Shown: one piece after another, positions 1 through 6,382 of the stretch
Layout: every line of letters begins with the position of its first letter
How positions within the stretch are numbered: position 1 is the first letter of the stretch
Source: an uncultured Bacteroidales bacterium
GTDB lineage: Bacteria; Bacteroidota; Bacteroidia; Bacteroidales; Muribaculaceae
Assembly: GCA_900554345.1 (NCBI GenBank)
Contig: USHH01000069.1
Span: 1 to 9,797, forward strand
Length of the DNA: 9,797 bases
Direction: 5' to 3'
Position numbers and translations under genes: made by a program
Notes under the pieces: generated by a model
The model's database searches: none
What the model was told of the DNA's origin: nothing
Seen by the model: only the letters and a program-made list of their open reading frames with translations

Positions 1-16
1 GTTGCGCGCCACGGTT

Positions 17-36
17 TTTGCCGCATCAGCGGCAAA
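17..36 (-). terminator. Possible hairpin terminator after the M23 peptidase gene
   Basis: A perfect 8-bp inverted repeat (TTTGCCGC / GCGGCAAA) with a 4-nt loop lies 5 bp beyond the stop codon of the minus-strand peptidase gene. Read on the minus strand it is followed by a short A run rather than a U-tract, so it is a weak candidate for intrinsic termination. It could equally be a 3'-end stabilising hairpin. Confidence 0.35.
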
Positions 37-40
37 GCGG

Positions 41-973
41 TTATTTCAGCTTCAACACCTGGCCTACCCTGATGAGGTCGGTGCTGTTCATATCGTTGAG
101 CTTGCGGAGAGTAGTGGCCGAAAGACCGTAGGACTTGGCAATCGACGAGAGGGTGTCGCCCTTCTTCACCGTGTACGTGCTCTTGTCGTCGCCGCTCTGA
201 TAGGGATTGTCGTCGTTGTCGGCGAGATTGCGCGAGGGAGCGTAGTTGCGGGCCTTGGTGTAGGTCTTCTTGGTGAAGGTATAGGTGTCGGTGTGCGTGC
301 AGTGGTTCTGGAAGTCGAAGATCGCTGCCGGATTGATGGCATATCCCATATAGCGGGTCTCGAAGTGGAGGTGCGGACCTGTGCTGCGTCCTGTCGAGCC
401 TCCGAGTGCGATCGGATCGCCGGCCCTCACCACCTGGTCGGGCTTCACGAGAAATTTGTTGAGGTGGCCGTAGACGGTCTCCAGATCATTGGGATGGCGG
501 ATTATCACGTAGTTGCCGTAGCCGCGTGGCTCGTAGTTGGTGAGGCGCACCTTGCCGTCGAAAGCGGCGTAGATGGTGTCGTTGCTGCGTATCTGAAGGT
601 CGATTCCCTTGTGCATCCTGCCGAAGCGGGCGCGGTAGCCGTAATGGGAGGTGACATTGCCGGGACACGGCATGAAGTAGCCTCTGACATCGATTACCTT
701 GGAATATGGCACATCCGACTCCTTGAAAGGATTGACGCGCTTGCTGTTCCAGCCCTCGGTGTAGATGTCTGGCTCCGGCTCTATATCGTCGATGAGGTCG
801 ATGAATGTGTTTTTCTCCACCAGCTTGATCTGGTCTTTGTTCTTGGCCTGATTGGCGAGAAGCTGACGGTGGGCGTCTGAGTGGGGCGACTTGCTTATTA
901 TCTTCTGCGCGGCTGCGCCTGTCGTCATCAGCAGGGCAAACAGTGCGGCCGGAATTATGGCTTTTATGTTCAT
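41..973 (-). CDS. Secreted M23 family metallopeptidase with C-terminal LysM domain
   Basis: Predicted zinc endopeptidase that cuts peptide cross-links of peptidoglycan in the periplasm (310 aa). Residues 1-22 form a signal peptide (short basic start, hydrophobic core, AAA before Q23). The M23/LytM domain spans about 105-220 and has all expected zinc and catalytic residues: H121 and D125 in HKGID, H170 in YGHL, and H201/H203 in HLHFE. A LysM peptidoglycan-binding domain occupies about 265-310 (YTVKKGDTLSSIAKSYGLS). The order catalytic domain then LysM is the reverse of NlpD-like proteins. The linker (about 222-262) is rich in Thr, Tyr, Asn and Asp. The gene lies 103 bp downstream of ndk with no TAnnTTTG promoter in the gap, so co-transcription with ndk is likely. 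Because the catalytic residues are complete, an active hydrolase is favoured over an EnvC-type activator. The exact cell-wall role (division, shape or turnover) cannot be told from the sequence. Confidence 0.95.
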   Translation of the reverse strand: MNIKAIIPAALFALLMTTGAAAQKIISKSPHSDAHRQLLANQAKNKDQIKLVEKNTFIDLIDDIEPEPDIYTEGWNSKRVNPFKESDVPYSKVIDVRGYFMPCPGNVTSHYGYRARFGRMHKGIDLQIRSNDTIYAAFDGKVRLTNYEPRGYGNYVIIRHPNDLETVYGHLNKFLVKPDQVVRAGDPIALGGSTGRSTGPHLHFETRYMGYAINPAAIFDFQNHCTHTDTYTFTKKTYTKARNYAPSRNLADNDDNPYQSGDDKSTYTVKKGDTLSSIAKSYGLSATTLRKLNDMNSTDLIRVGQVLKLK

Positions 974-1076
974 TATTATTTTGTCTTGTCTTGATGAGGA
1001 GATGATGGTAGGTTCTTTTTGTCTTTGTCAGGTGGCGTTTCGGGTTACGATGCTGGTCGGCTCGGGAGCGGCGGCG

Positions 1077-1538
1077 TCATATCTCGTTGTCGCCGTAGTA
1101 GAACGACATAGCCGCTGGCCTGTAGTCGAAAATCTCTTCCGGACGGAAGAACCGGGCGATCTCGATTTTCGCGTTTTCCACGGAGTCGGAGGCGTGCACG
1201 ATGTTTGCCTGGCCCGACATAGAGAAATCGCCGCGGATCGTGCCAGAGGCTGCCTTGCGGCCGTTGGTGGCTCCCGTCATGGCTCTGAACACCTCCACCA
1301 CATCCACTCCGCGAAGGCAGAGCGCTACAACCGGCGTGGCAATCATCGACTTCACCAGCCCCGGGAAGAAAGGCTTGTCGACCAGATGGGAGTAGTGCTC
1401 ACGAAGTATCTTCTCATCGAGCTGCATCATTTTCATGCCGGCGATGATTATACCTTTCCTTTCTATTCTTGAAATCACTTCTCCCATCAGACGGCGTTCA
1501 ACGGCCGATGGTTTGAGTAGTACGAGGGTTTCTTCCAT
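1077..1538 (-). CDS. ndk: Nucleoside diphosphate kinase
   Basis: Cytoplasmic enzyme that moves the gamma phosphate of ATP to other nucleoside diphosphates through a phospho-histidine, balancing NTP and dNTP pools. The 153-aa protein starts METL-like (MEETLVLLKPSAVERRLMGE) and spans the whole NDK fold. Visible residues are the nucleotide-binding lysine K9 in LLKPSA, the segment MTGATNGRKAASGTIRGDF, and the active-site histidine H115 in NIVHASDS. The reading frame extends two codons further to a TTG at 1544, but the ATG at 1538 gives the normal family N-terminus and is preferred. No clear Shine-Dalgarno precedes it, as is usual in Bacteroidota. A good promoter lies about 40 bp upstream (1580-1611). 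The M23 peptidase gene follows on the same strand. The C-terminus (SFYYGDNEI) is of the slightly extended Bacteroidales type. Identification is firm. Confidence 0.97.
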   Translation of the reverse strand: MEETLVLLKPSAVERRLMGEVISRIERKGIIIAGMKMMQLDEKILREHYSHLVDKPFFPGLVKSMIATPVVALCLRGVDVVEVFRAMTGATNGRKAASGTIRGDFSMSGQANIVHASDSVENAKIEIARFFRPEEIFDYRPAAMSFYYGDNEI

Positions 1539-1579
1539 TCTCAATTAAAAAATTTTAAGATTTTTCTTACCTGTCTTTC

Positions 1580-1611
1580 CAAAGTTAGTGCTTCAAATCT
1601 TAATATCCCAA
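1580..1611 (-). promoter_or_regulatory. Bacteroidota-type promoter for ndk
   Basis: On the minus strand the -7 element TAACTTTG (1587-1580) matches TAnnTTTG exactly and is preceded by TTG (1611-1609) at a 21-bp spacing. This fits the Bacteroidota housekeeping sigma factor consensus. Transcription would begin near 1573, giving a leader of about 35 nt before the ndk ATG. The same -7 octamer is used in front of tnaA. Confidence 0.7.
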
Positions 1612-1698
1612 TTTTTTAGGGTTATTTTTTATTAATTCTTTTCGACTTTTTTCGTTTTGCCGCCACAAATGCGCTTATATCAGCAAGATAGATATATA

Positions 1699-1716
1699 AT
1701 ATGTTTTACAACATAT
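1699..1716. repeat. AT-rich inverted repeat in the ndk / channel intergenic gap
   Basis: ATATGTT TTAC AACATAT is a perfect 7-bp inverted repeat with a 4-nt spacer. It lies upstream of the minus-strand ndk promoter and of the plus-strand channel gene, so it could be an operator for either. No regulator is identifiable. Confidence 0.35.
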
Positions 1717-1727
1717 AACCGGATATT

Positions 1728-1754
1728 TTGCACAACGTCCCGATGCGTGTGCAA
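1728..1754. repeat. Inverted repeat TTGCACA / TGTGCAA
   Basis: Perfect 7-bp arms TTGCACA (1728-1734) and TGTGCAA (1748-1754) are separated by 13 nt. The arm shares TTGCAC with the 12-bp palindrome at 1837-1848 in the same gap. A protein-binding site is possible. No U-tract follows, so it does not look like a terminator. Confidence 0.35.
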
Positions 1755-1836
1755 TTTGAATCCGATAGAAATGTTAATTTGTGTTAATGCCAAACTAAGG
1801 CGGCTTCTTTCAGACTGTTACCGAGTCCACCCCTCT

Positions 1837-1848
1837 TGCACGCGTGCA
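1837..1848. repeat. 12-bp perfect palindrome TGCACGCGTGCA
   Basis: This fully self-complementary 12-mer, preceded by another T so that the left side reads TTGCAC, sits about 45 bp upstream of the candidate -33 element of the mechanosensitive channel gene. The spacing and symmetry suit a dimeric regulator binding site. The rest of the 415-bp gap 1545-1959 holds no convincing gene: the short frame at 1657-1911 has an unlikely composition and no homology that I recognise. Confidence 0.35.
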
Positions 1849-1894
1849 CCGTCTTCTATGTTTGTCTCCGCAATAATGAATATCACCGCCGCCG

Positions 1895-1925
1895 TTGTTC
1901 CTGAACAATAGCCCTCTTCTCTTTG
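1895..1925 (+). promoter_or_regulatory. Candidate promoter for the mechanosensitive channel gene
   Basis: TTG at 1895-1897 is followed after 20 bp by TCTCTTTG (1918-1925), which matches TAnnTTTG at every fixed position except the A. Transcription would start near 1932, giving a leader of about 28 nt before the ATG at 1960. This is a one-mismatch match and is moderate to weak evidence. Confidence 0.35.
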
Positions 1926-1959
1926 TAGATGTTATAGTATAACTCCATTACCGATCTCT

Positions 1960-3627
1960 ATGATTCCACAGCAAATAGCCGGCAAAGCGGCGGAGGTGAT
2001 TCCCCGCGTCAATCTCTCACCCGACGCGGAGGAGAGCTCATATTTCGTTGCCCGCGTCATCATGAAGGTGGTGTATTACCTGCTCGACCTTTTTGGCCTT
2101 GAACACCATGGCACCCTCTTTGTCTGGGTGTATTCGTTTTTTGTTTTTGTCGTCTCGATTGCCGTCGGATATGTCTGTAAATGGATAATCCTGCTCGTGG
2201 TCAGGTCGGTGGGGCGCCATCTGAAGTCTGTATGGTATGGCAATCTGACGCAGAGGCATTTCTTCTCCAGGACGACACGCGTAATTCCCGCGATTGTGTT
2301 CATTATCCTTATTAAGTTCACCCTCTATATGTCGCCGACATTATCGATCTGGCTCACCCGCATCACATGGTGTTACGTGATATTCGTAGTGACCTCGTCG
2401 TGCTGTATAGTGGCTGACGTGGCATGGACCCATATAGACATGCGTGAGAATACGCGCAAGCTCCCCCTCAAGGGAATCGTGCAGCTCATCAAGGGAATTA
2501 TCTGGATCATTGCCACTATTATCGTGGTGGCCATCATTGTCGACAGGTCTCCCACTTCGCTCCTCGCCGGCCTCGGCGCTTTCGCAGCCGTGCTCATGCT
2601 GGTGTTTAAGGACAGCATCCTCGGTGTGGTGGCAGGTGTGCAGCTCTCCGAAAACGACTCCCTCCATGTCGGCGACTGGATCAAGGTGCAGGGCACAGAC
2701 GCCAACGGCACAGTGCTCGAGGTGTCGCTCACCCAGGTGAAGGTGCTCAACTGGGACAAGACCGTCACTACGCTTCCTCCCTACAACCTCGTGAGCGGGA
2801 GCTTCACCAATTACCGCTCCATGCAGGAGAGCCATACGCGCCGCATACAGCGCTGCTATAATATAGACGCCGACAGCGTGGTGCCCACCGACGAGCTGAT
2901 GCTCGACGCATATTCGAGAATCCCCCTGCTCGCCGGCTGGATCGCCGCCAAGAGGCGTCAGAGAGAGGAGGGTAAGACCCAGGACGCCGGGAATCCCGCC
3001 GGACTCGCCGACGGCTCCATCGAGACCAATCTCGGCGTTTTCCGCGCTTATCTCAAGATATGGCTCGACGCCAATCCCGATATCGGTCATGCCAGCTCCT
3101 GCTTCGTGAGCACGCTGACGCAATCGTCGGCGGGAATCCCGCTGCAGGTCTACTGCTTCACCAACACTTCGGTGTGGACCGTCTATGAGGCGATCCAGTC
3201 GTCGATCTTCGAGCATATCGCAGTGATGCTCTACCGCTTCAACCTCTATACCTTCGAGAATCCGAGCGGCCGCGACACGCTGCTCGACGGATATATGAGC
3301 CCGGGCAAGAACCCCGATGTGCTCTTCGGTCTCCCGTTCCCGTTCTTCAATTCATCGGGCTCGCCGCAGAATCCCGCCTATCCGGTGCAGCAGTCTGCTT
3401 CCGAGCAACCCTCGGCGATGCAGAACGGCCTCGGCCTCGGCGACGCGCCTGAAGCCAATCCGTATGTAGCCCGCAACAAAGGGCATCAGGGGGCTGCCCC
3501 CGCGGCTCCGGCGCCCGCAGCTTCCGACGCCGATGGCGGCAACGCAAAGGAAGCCTTGTCAGGCAAGCCGGGTCCTGACCCGAAGCCCGCGCCCGACAAT
3601 CAGTCGGGAAAGCCCCAGGCTAAGTAA
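1960..3627 (+). CDS. MscS-family (YbdG/miniconductance-like) mechanosensitive ion channel
   Basis: Inner-membrane channel that opens under membrane tension to release solutes during hypo-osmotic shock. The 555-aa protein has hydrophobic segments at about 53-83, 104-122, 132-155 and 173-195. The small-residue-rich pore helix follows at about 199-226 (LLAGLGAFAAVLMLVFKDSI). Next comes the MscS beta domain at about 235-285, with HVGDWIKVQGTDANGTVLEV and the TTLPPYNLV strand typical of the YbdG branch. A C-terminal alpha/beta domain continues to about 440. Residues 446-555 form a Pro/Ala/Gly/Ser/Asn-rich tail of low complexity, absent from E. coli YbdG (about 415 aa). A charged loop at 331-355 interrupts the cytoplasmic domain. 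The start at 1960 is the first ATG after the candidate promoter. The 3' end overlaps the convergent acyltransferase gene by 69 bp, within the disordered tail. The family call is firm; conductance and gating are not deducible. Confidence 0.95.
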   Translation: MIPQQIAGKAAEVIPRVNLSPDAEESSYFVARVIMKVVYYLLDLFGLEHHGTLFVWVYSFFVFVVSIAVGYVCKWIILLVVRSVGRHLKSVWYGNLTQRHFFSRTTRVIPAIVFIILIKFTLYMSPTLSIWLTRITWCYVIFVVTSSCCIVADVAWTHIDMRENTRKLPLKGIVQLIKGIIWIIATIIVVAIIVDRSPTSLLAGLGAFAAVLMLVFKDSILGVVAGVQLSENDSLHVGDWIKVQGTDANGTVLEVSLTQVKVLNWDKTVTTLPPYNLVSGSFTNYRSMQESHTRRIQRCYNIDADSVVPTDELMLDAYSRIPLLAGWIAAKRRQREEGKTQDAGNPAGLADGSIETNLGVFRAYLKIWLDANPDIGHASSCFVSTLTQSSAGIPLQVYCFTNTSVWTVYEAIQSSIFEHIAVMLYRFNLYTFENPSGRDTLLDGYMSPGKNPDVLFGLPFPFFNSSGSPQNPAYPVQQSASEQPSAMQNGLGLGDAPEANPYVARNKGHQGAAPAAPAPAASDADGGNAKEALSGKPGPDPKPAPDNQSGKPQAK

Positions 3628-4581
3628 TACCGTTACGGGCATCAGCCAGAAATAGAAGGAGTCCCACACCGCTCTCACCGGTGGCAGGTCGTAGAGCAGG
3701 AAGATGACCATCACATGGAAGATGTAGATGTTGATCGAGTGGTCTCTACCCAATGCTACCAGCGGATTGGCAACCGATGCCTGCGGGAGCCGCAGCATCA
3801 GTGCAAACCAGGCCATGACTCCGGGAAGCGTCATCACCATGATGTCGCCACGGCTCTTAATGTCGATGATGGCGTGGCATTCAACCAGAGAGGCCACCAA
3901 CAACAGAGCGAACACTACGGACAGTGTGCGCGCCGACGGCAGCAGCCGCTCGTTGCGGCGCGTCCATATCCCCATGGCCAGACCCGGCAGCCCGATGGTG
4001 AGGAAATTGCGGCTCGCGAAGGGGGAAAGCACCGCGTCGCTGTAGAGGAAGTGATAGCTGCCCAGTGCGAGGTTGGCTACGGGCCCGATGAACGCTATCA
4101 GATAGACAAGCCCTTCCATCCTCCATCTAACGAGCAGCCAGAGAGTGGCGAGCGCCAGGGCTACCGCGTGCAGATACCAGAGCTGGTAGCCGAAGTAGCG
4201 TCCGAACAGCAGCAGGTCGAGCCAGTTGTGGAGGTTCAGGAAGCGCTCCTCGAAGCGTCCCGCATAGAAGAGACAGCTCGCCAGATGATACGAGATATAT
4301 AGGAGCTGGGCAGCGACCGCTATCTCCACTATCTTACGAAGGTCGTGCTTGATTCGTTCTTTATGGAGTGTGCCCCGCGCGTCGGGGAGGAAATATCCTG
4401 TAATCATGAGAAAGCCCACGACTCCGTAGCGTGTGATGCCTTCAATCCAGGCCGGAAGGGTGCCGGCGGCGTGGATACACACCACCATTATGGCGGCGAT
4501 TCCCTTGAGGATATGAAGGTTGTTGAGTTGTCTGTTTCCTTTACAGACTATTCTGTCGGTTGGCTGTAGCTTCAGTTGCAT
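3559..4581 (-). CDS. Acyltransferase 3 family integral membrane protein
   Basis: Predicted membrane acyltransferase of the PF01757 type, which adds acetyl, succinyl or similar groups to a surface glycan or lipid headgroup. The 340-aa protein has about ten hydrophobic helices. The N-terminal family signature is present (NLHILKGIAAIMVVCIHAAG), with the probable catalytic histidine H37. Further family features are YGVVGFLMITGYFLP (52-66), LWYLHAVALALA (134-145) and LGRDHSINIYIFH (277-289). The usual arginine-rich start of helix 1 is replaced by LK. It begins 11 bp after the stop of the phosphoethanolamine-transferase-like gene, so the two are very probably one transcript. Its last helix and C-terminus (about 3559-3627) are read antisense to the end of the channel gene. 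The acceptor is unknown; lipid A, O-antigen or capsule are candidates suggested only by the neighbour. Confidence 0.88.
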   Translation of the reverse strand: MQLKLQPTDRIVCKGNRQLNNLHILKGIAAIMVVCIHAAGTLPAWIEGITRYGVVGFLMITGYFLPDARGTLHKERIKHDLRKIVEIAVAAQLLYISYHLASCLFYAGRFEERFLNLHNWLDLLLFGRYFGYQLWYLHAVALALATLWLLVRWRMEGLVYLIAFIGPVANLALGSYHFLYSDAVLSPFASRNFLTIGLPGLAMGIWTRRNERLLPSARTLSVVFALLLVASLVECHAIIDIKSRGDIMVMTLPGVMAWFALMLRLPQASVANPLVALGRDHSINIYIFHVMVIFLLYDLPPVRAVWDSFYFWLMPVTVLLSLGLSRLIVGRGLRVRTRLA

Positions 4582-4592
4582 TGTAATGTCGG

Positions 4593-6296
4593 TTATTTTG
4601 CCGCCTCTCCGTCGACATAGAGGGTAGGGCGGTGGTAGCGGGGCGACATGGCGTCATGGGTGGCGTCATACCATCGATAGGCCGTGCCCGTGAGCGTCAT
4701 TATCATATATGCGATGTCGGCGGTCGATACCCGGCGCTTCGTGGCCTCATGGAGAGAGGCGGCAATATCCCCGTTGGCCAGCAGGTATGCTCTATTGAGA
4801 AAGATGATGAGAGGCACGTGGATGCTCGTGATGTCGCGCCCCCGGGTCGTACCGGTATCGTAGACGTTCTCGCCGTGGTCGGAGATATAGACCACCATGG
4901 CTGGTCGCTCTGTGGCTTCCGTCTCATTTATGAGCTCGCCGAGTATGCTGTCGGTGAAGGCTATGGAGTTGTCGTATTCAGCCACGGTGCGGGCCATTCC
5001 TTTGTCGAGCCATCTTCGCGGCGTCTTCTCCATCACGTCGGCGCCGCTGATCGGCGACCTCTCCGGTGGGTATCGTCTGGCATACTCCGTATGCGATCCC
5101 ATCAGATGAACGACGGCGAATTTCCGCTTTCCCGGCTCACGCATAAATGAGCGCCACACCGGTAGCAGCTCGTCGTCGTAGCGTGTGAGCAGATGGTCTT
5201 CCGAGTCTTCGCTCCCGATATAGCGGGTGACGTGGGCCTGCGATGACAGTGCCGCCGAGACGTTGCAGAAGAGGCCGTTGCGTTCCTGGTTCGACAGCCA
5301 TGCAGTGCGGTAGCCGAGGTGTCGGTAGAGCTGGATCATGGAGGGATATTCATACCATTCCCTCCCTGATGGCACATCGGTCATGAAGCTGACGATACGT
5401 GGAATGTTCTCTGCGGTAGTTGTAGAGGAGGCCAGCGCGTCGGCAAACACATATAGCCTCGCACTACTTTCAGCCAGGGAGTCGAGCCGCGGAGTCGTCG
5501 GTAGTGGATAGCCGTAGAGCGAGAGATGTCCTCTTGAGGCAGACTCTCCGATTACGAGGGTCACCATATCGGCTTTGTAGTCTGACCGGGCCGTCTCTGG
5601 GTCGGGAAGGGGGCGTAGCTTTGACTCGAAGTCCTGCTGGATGCGGACCGAGCGGGCCACGCTTCTCGCCGCCGAGACGGTGCGCAGGGCCACCGACAGG
5701 TTGCTGCGGCCCCAGTCGCGTGTAGCCGCAAACCACGCTGAATATGCCGCGCCGGCCACAGCGGAGACACCCATTAGCCATAGGTATGCCTTTCGCGGCA
5801 TACTTACGACTGCCAGAGTGAAGGACGCAAGGACGGCGACGGCAATCCATAGCGCAGGCCGAGCGAGCAGGTGACCGATGTTGGCCATCAGGCCGGGCAT
5901 GAACTCGCCGACTTCTCCGGCATTGGTCTGCATCATGACCGTCATCATCTTGCGCGAGATACCCATGCCGTAGGTCAGAAACGCCACGCCGTTGACGAGC
6001 GAGAGCAGCGCGAATACACCTATCGCGATGCCGCACAGCCGTCTCACTGTGATTGAGACCACACGGCTGCGGCGTCGTAGAGCTGTGGCTGCCGCCCATG
6101 CAGCCGTCAGTACGGTGGCCTTCATCATGCCGGCCAACGCAAGCCCGACGATATTGATCCGGGATCCGCCGTGGATATGGAAATCGAATGCCACGTCAAG
6201 CAGCGAGAGCCACGCGAGGATGCAGAGCGCTGCCCACAGCGCCCTTAGGCTCCGTGTTGCGGATAGGTCGGATATATGCCTGATGAATCCCTGCAT
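4593..6296 (-). CDS. Phosphoethanolamine transferase-like (EptA/CptA, sulfatase fold) membrane enzyme
   Basis: Predicted inner-membrane enzyme that moves phosphoethanolamine from phosphatidylethanolamine to lipid A, the LPS core or a similar acceptor (567 aa). Five N-terminal membrane segments (about 18-36, 46-72, 86-108, 147-165, 170-190) precede a periplasmic sulfatase-fold domain (about 240-545). Metal and catalytic residues are present: E251 in VIGESASRGHLSLYGY, probable nucleophile T294 in SSTTTAENIPR, H397/H402 in HLMGSH, and D473-H474 in ISDHGENVYDTG. The cysteine pair flanking the nucleophile in EptA and MCR enzymes is absent (S/R here), closer to the CptA-type branch. Loss of these disulfides does not imply inactivity. 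It is transcribed with the acyltransferase gene that follows at 11 bp. No own promoter is visible: a long hairpin ends 20 nt before its ATG, so it may depend on read-through from tnaA. The acceptor molecule is unknown. Confidence 0.92.
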   Translation of the reverse strand: MQGFIRHISDLSATRSLRALWAALCILAWLSLLDVAFDFHIHGGSRINIVGLALAGMMKATVLTAAWAAATALRRRSRVVSITVRRLCGIAIGVFALLSLVNGVAFLTYGMGISRKMMTVMMQTNAGEVGEFMPGLMANIGHLLARPALWIAVAVLASFTLAVVSMPRKAYLWLMGVSAVAGAAYSAWFAATRDWGRSNLSVALRTVSAARSVARSVRIQQDFESKLRPLPDPETARSDYKADMVTLVIGESASRGHLSLYGYPLPTTPRLDSLAESSARLYVFADALASSTTTAENIPRIVSFMTDVPSGREWYEYPSMIQLYRHLGYRTAWLSNQERNGLFCNVSAALSSQAHVTRYIGSEDSEDHLLTRYDDELLPVWRSFMREPGKRKFAVVHLMGSHTEYARRYPPERSPISGADVMEKTPRRWLDKGMARTVAEYDNSIAFTDSILGELINETEATERPAMVVYISDHGENVYDTGTTRGRDITSIHVPLIIFLNRAYLLANGDIAASLHEATKRRVSTADIAYMIMTLTGTAYRWYDATHDAMSPRYHRPTLYVDGEAAK

Positions 6297-6304
6297 CTCT
6301 AAAA

Positions 6305-6352
6305 GGACATAAAGAATACGCCTCTAAGATGCAACGCATTTTAGAGGCGTAT
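6305..6352 (-). terminator. Long hairpin, probable tnaA terminator or attenuator before the transferase gene
   Basis: Perfect 12-bp arms ATACGCCTCTAA (6316-6327) and TTAGAGGCGTAT (6341-6352) continue, after one mismatch on the minus-strand RNA, into a 4-bp inner stem (ATGC/GCAT) with a 3-nt loop. On the minus strand the hairpin is followed by UCUUUAUGUCCUUUU, an interrupted U-tract. It begins about 30 nt after the tnaA stop and ends 20 nt before the next start codon. Intrinsic termination of tnaA is the simplest reading; partial read-through would feed the downstream pair. Confidence 0.7.
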
Positions 6353-6382
6353 AGTATGGATGCCTGCTTGAGCGGGCGGTGA

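Noticed and set aside
2..880. Open frame of 292 codons on the plus strand at the left edge
   Set aside because: It is antisense to the M23 peptidase, which has intact zinc motifs and a signal peptide. The frame's protein shows no recognisable domain.
1539..1544. TTG start for ndk, two codons upstream of the ATG
   Set aside because: The ATG at 1538 gives the usual NDK N-terminus. The extra Met-Arg adds nothing conserved.
1657..1911. Possible 84-aa small protein in the intergenic gap
   Set aside because: The composition is irregular with many Cys, Arg and Met residues. It spans three inverted repeats and the candidate promoter region, and has no initiation signal.
2341..3216. Open frame of 291 codons on the minus strand
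   Set aside because: It is antisense to the conserved part of the mechanosensitive channel gene, has a His/Glu/Gly-rich composition and no promoter.
6316..6352. Hairpin as a mobile-element end or recombination site
   Set aside because: There is a single copy in the window, no transposase or integrase nearby, and its position directly after tnaA with a partial U-tract fits a terminator.
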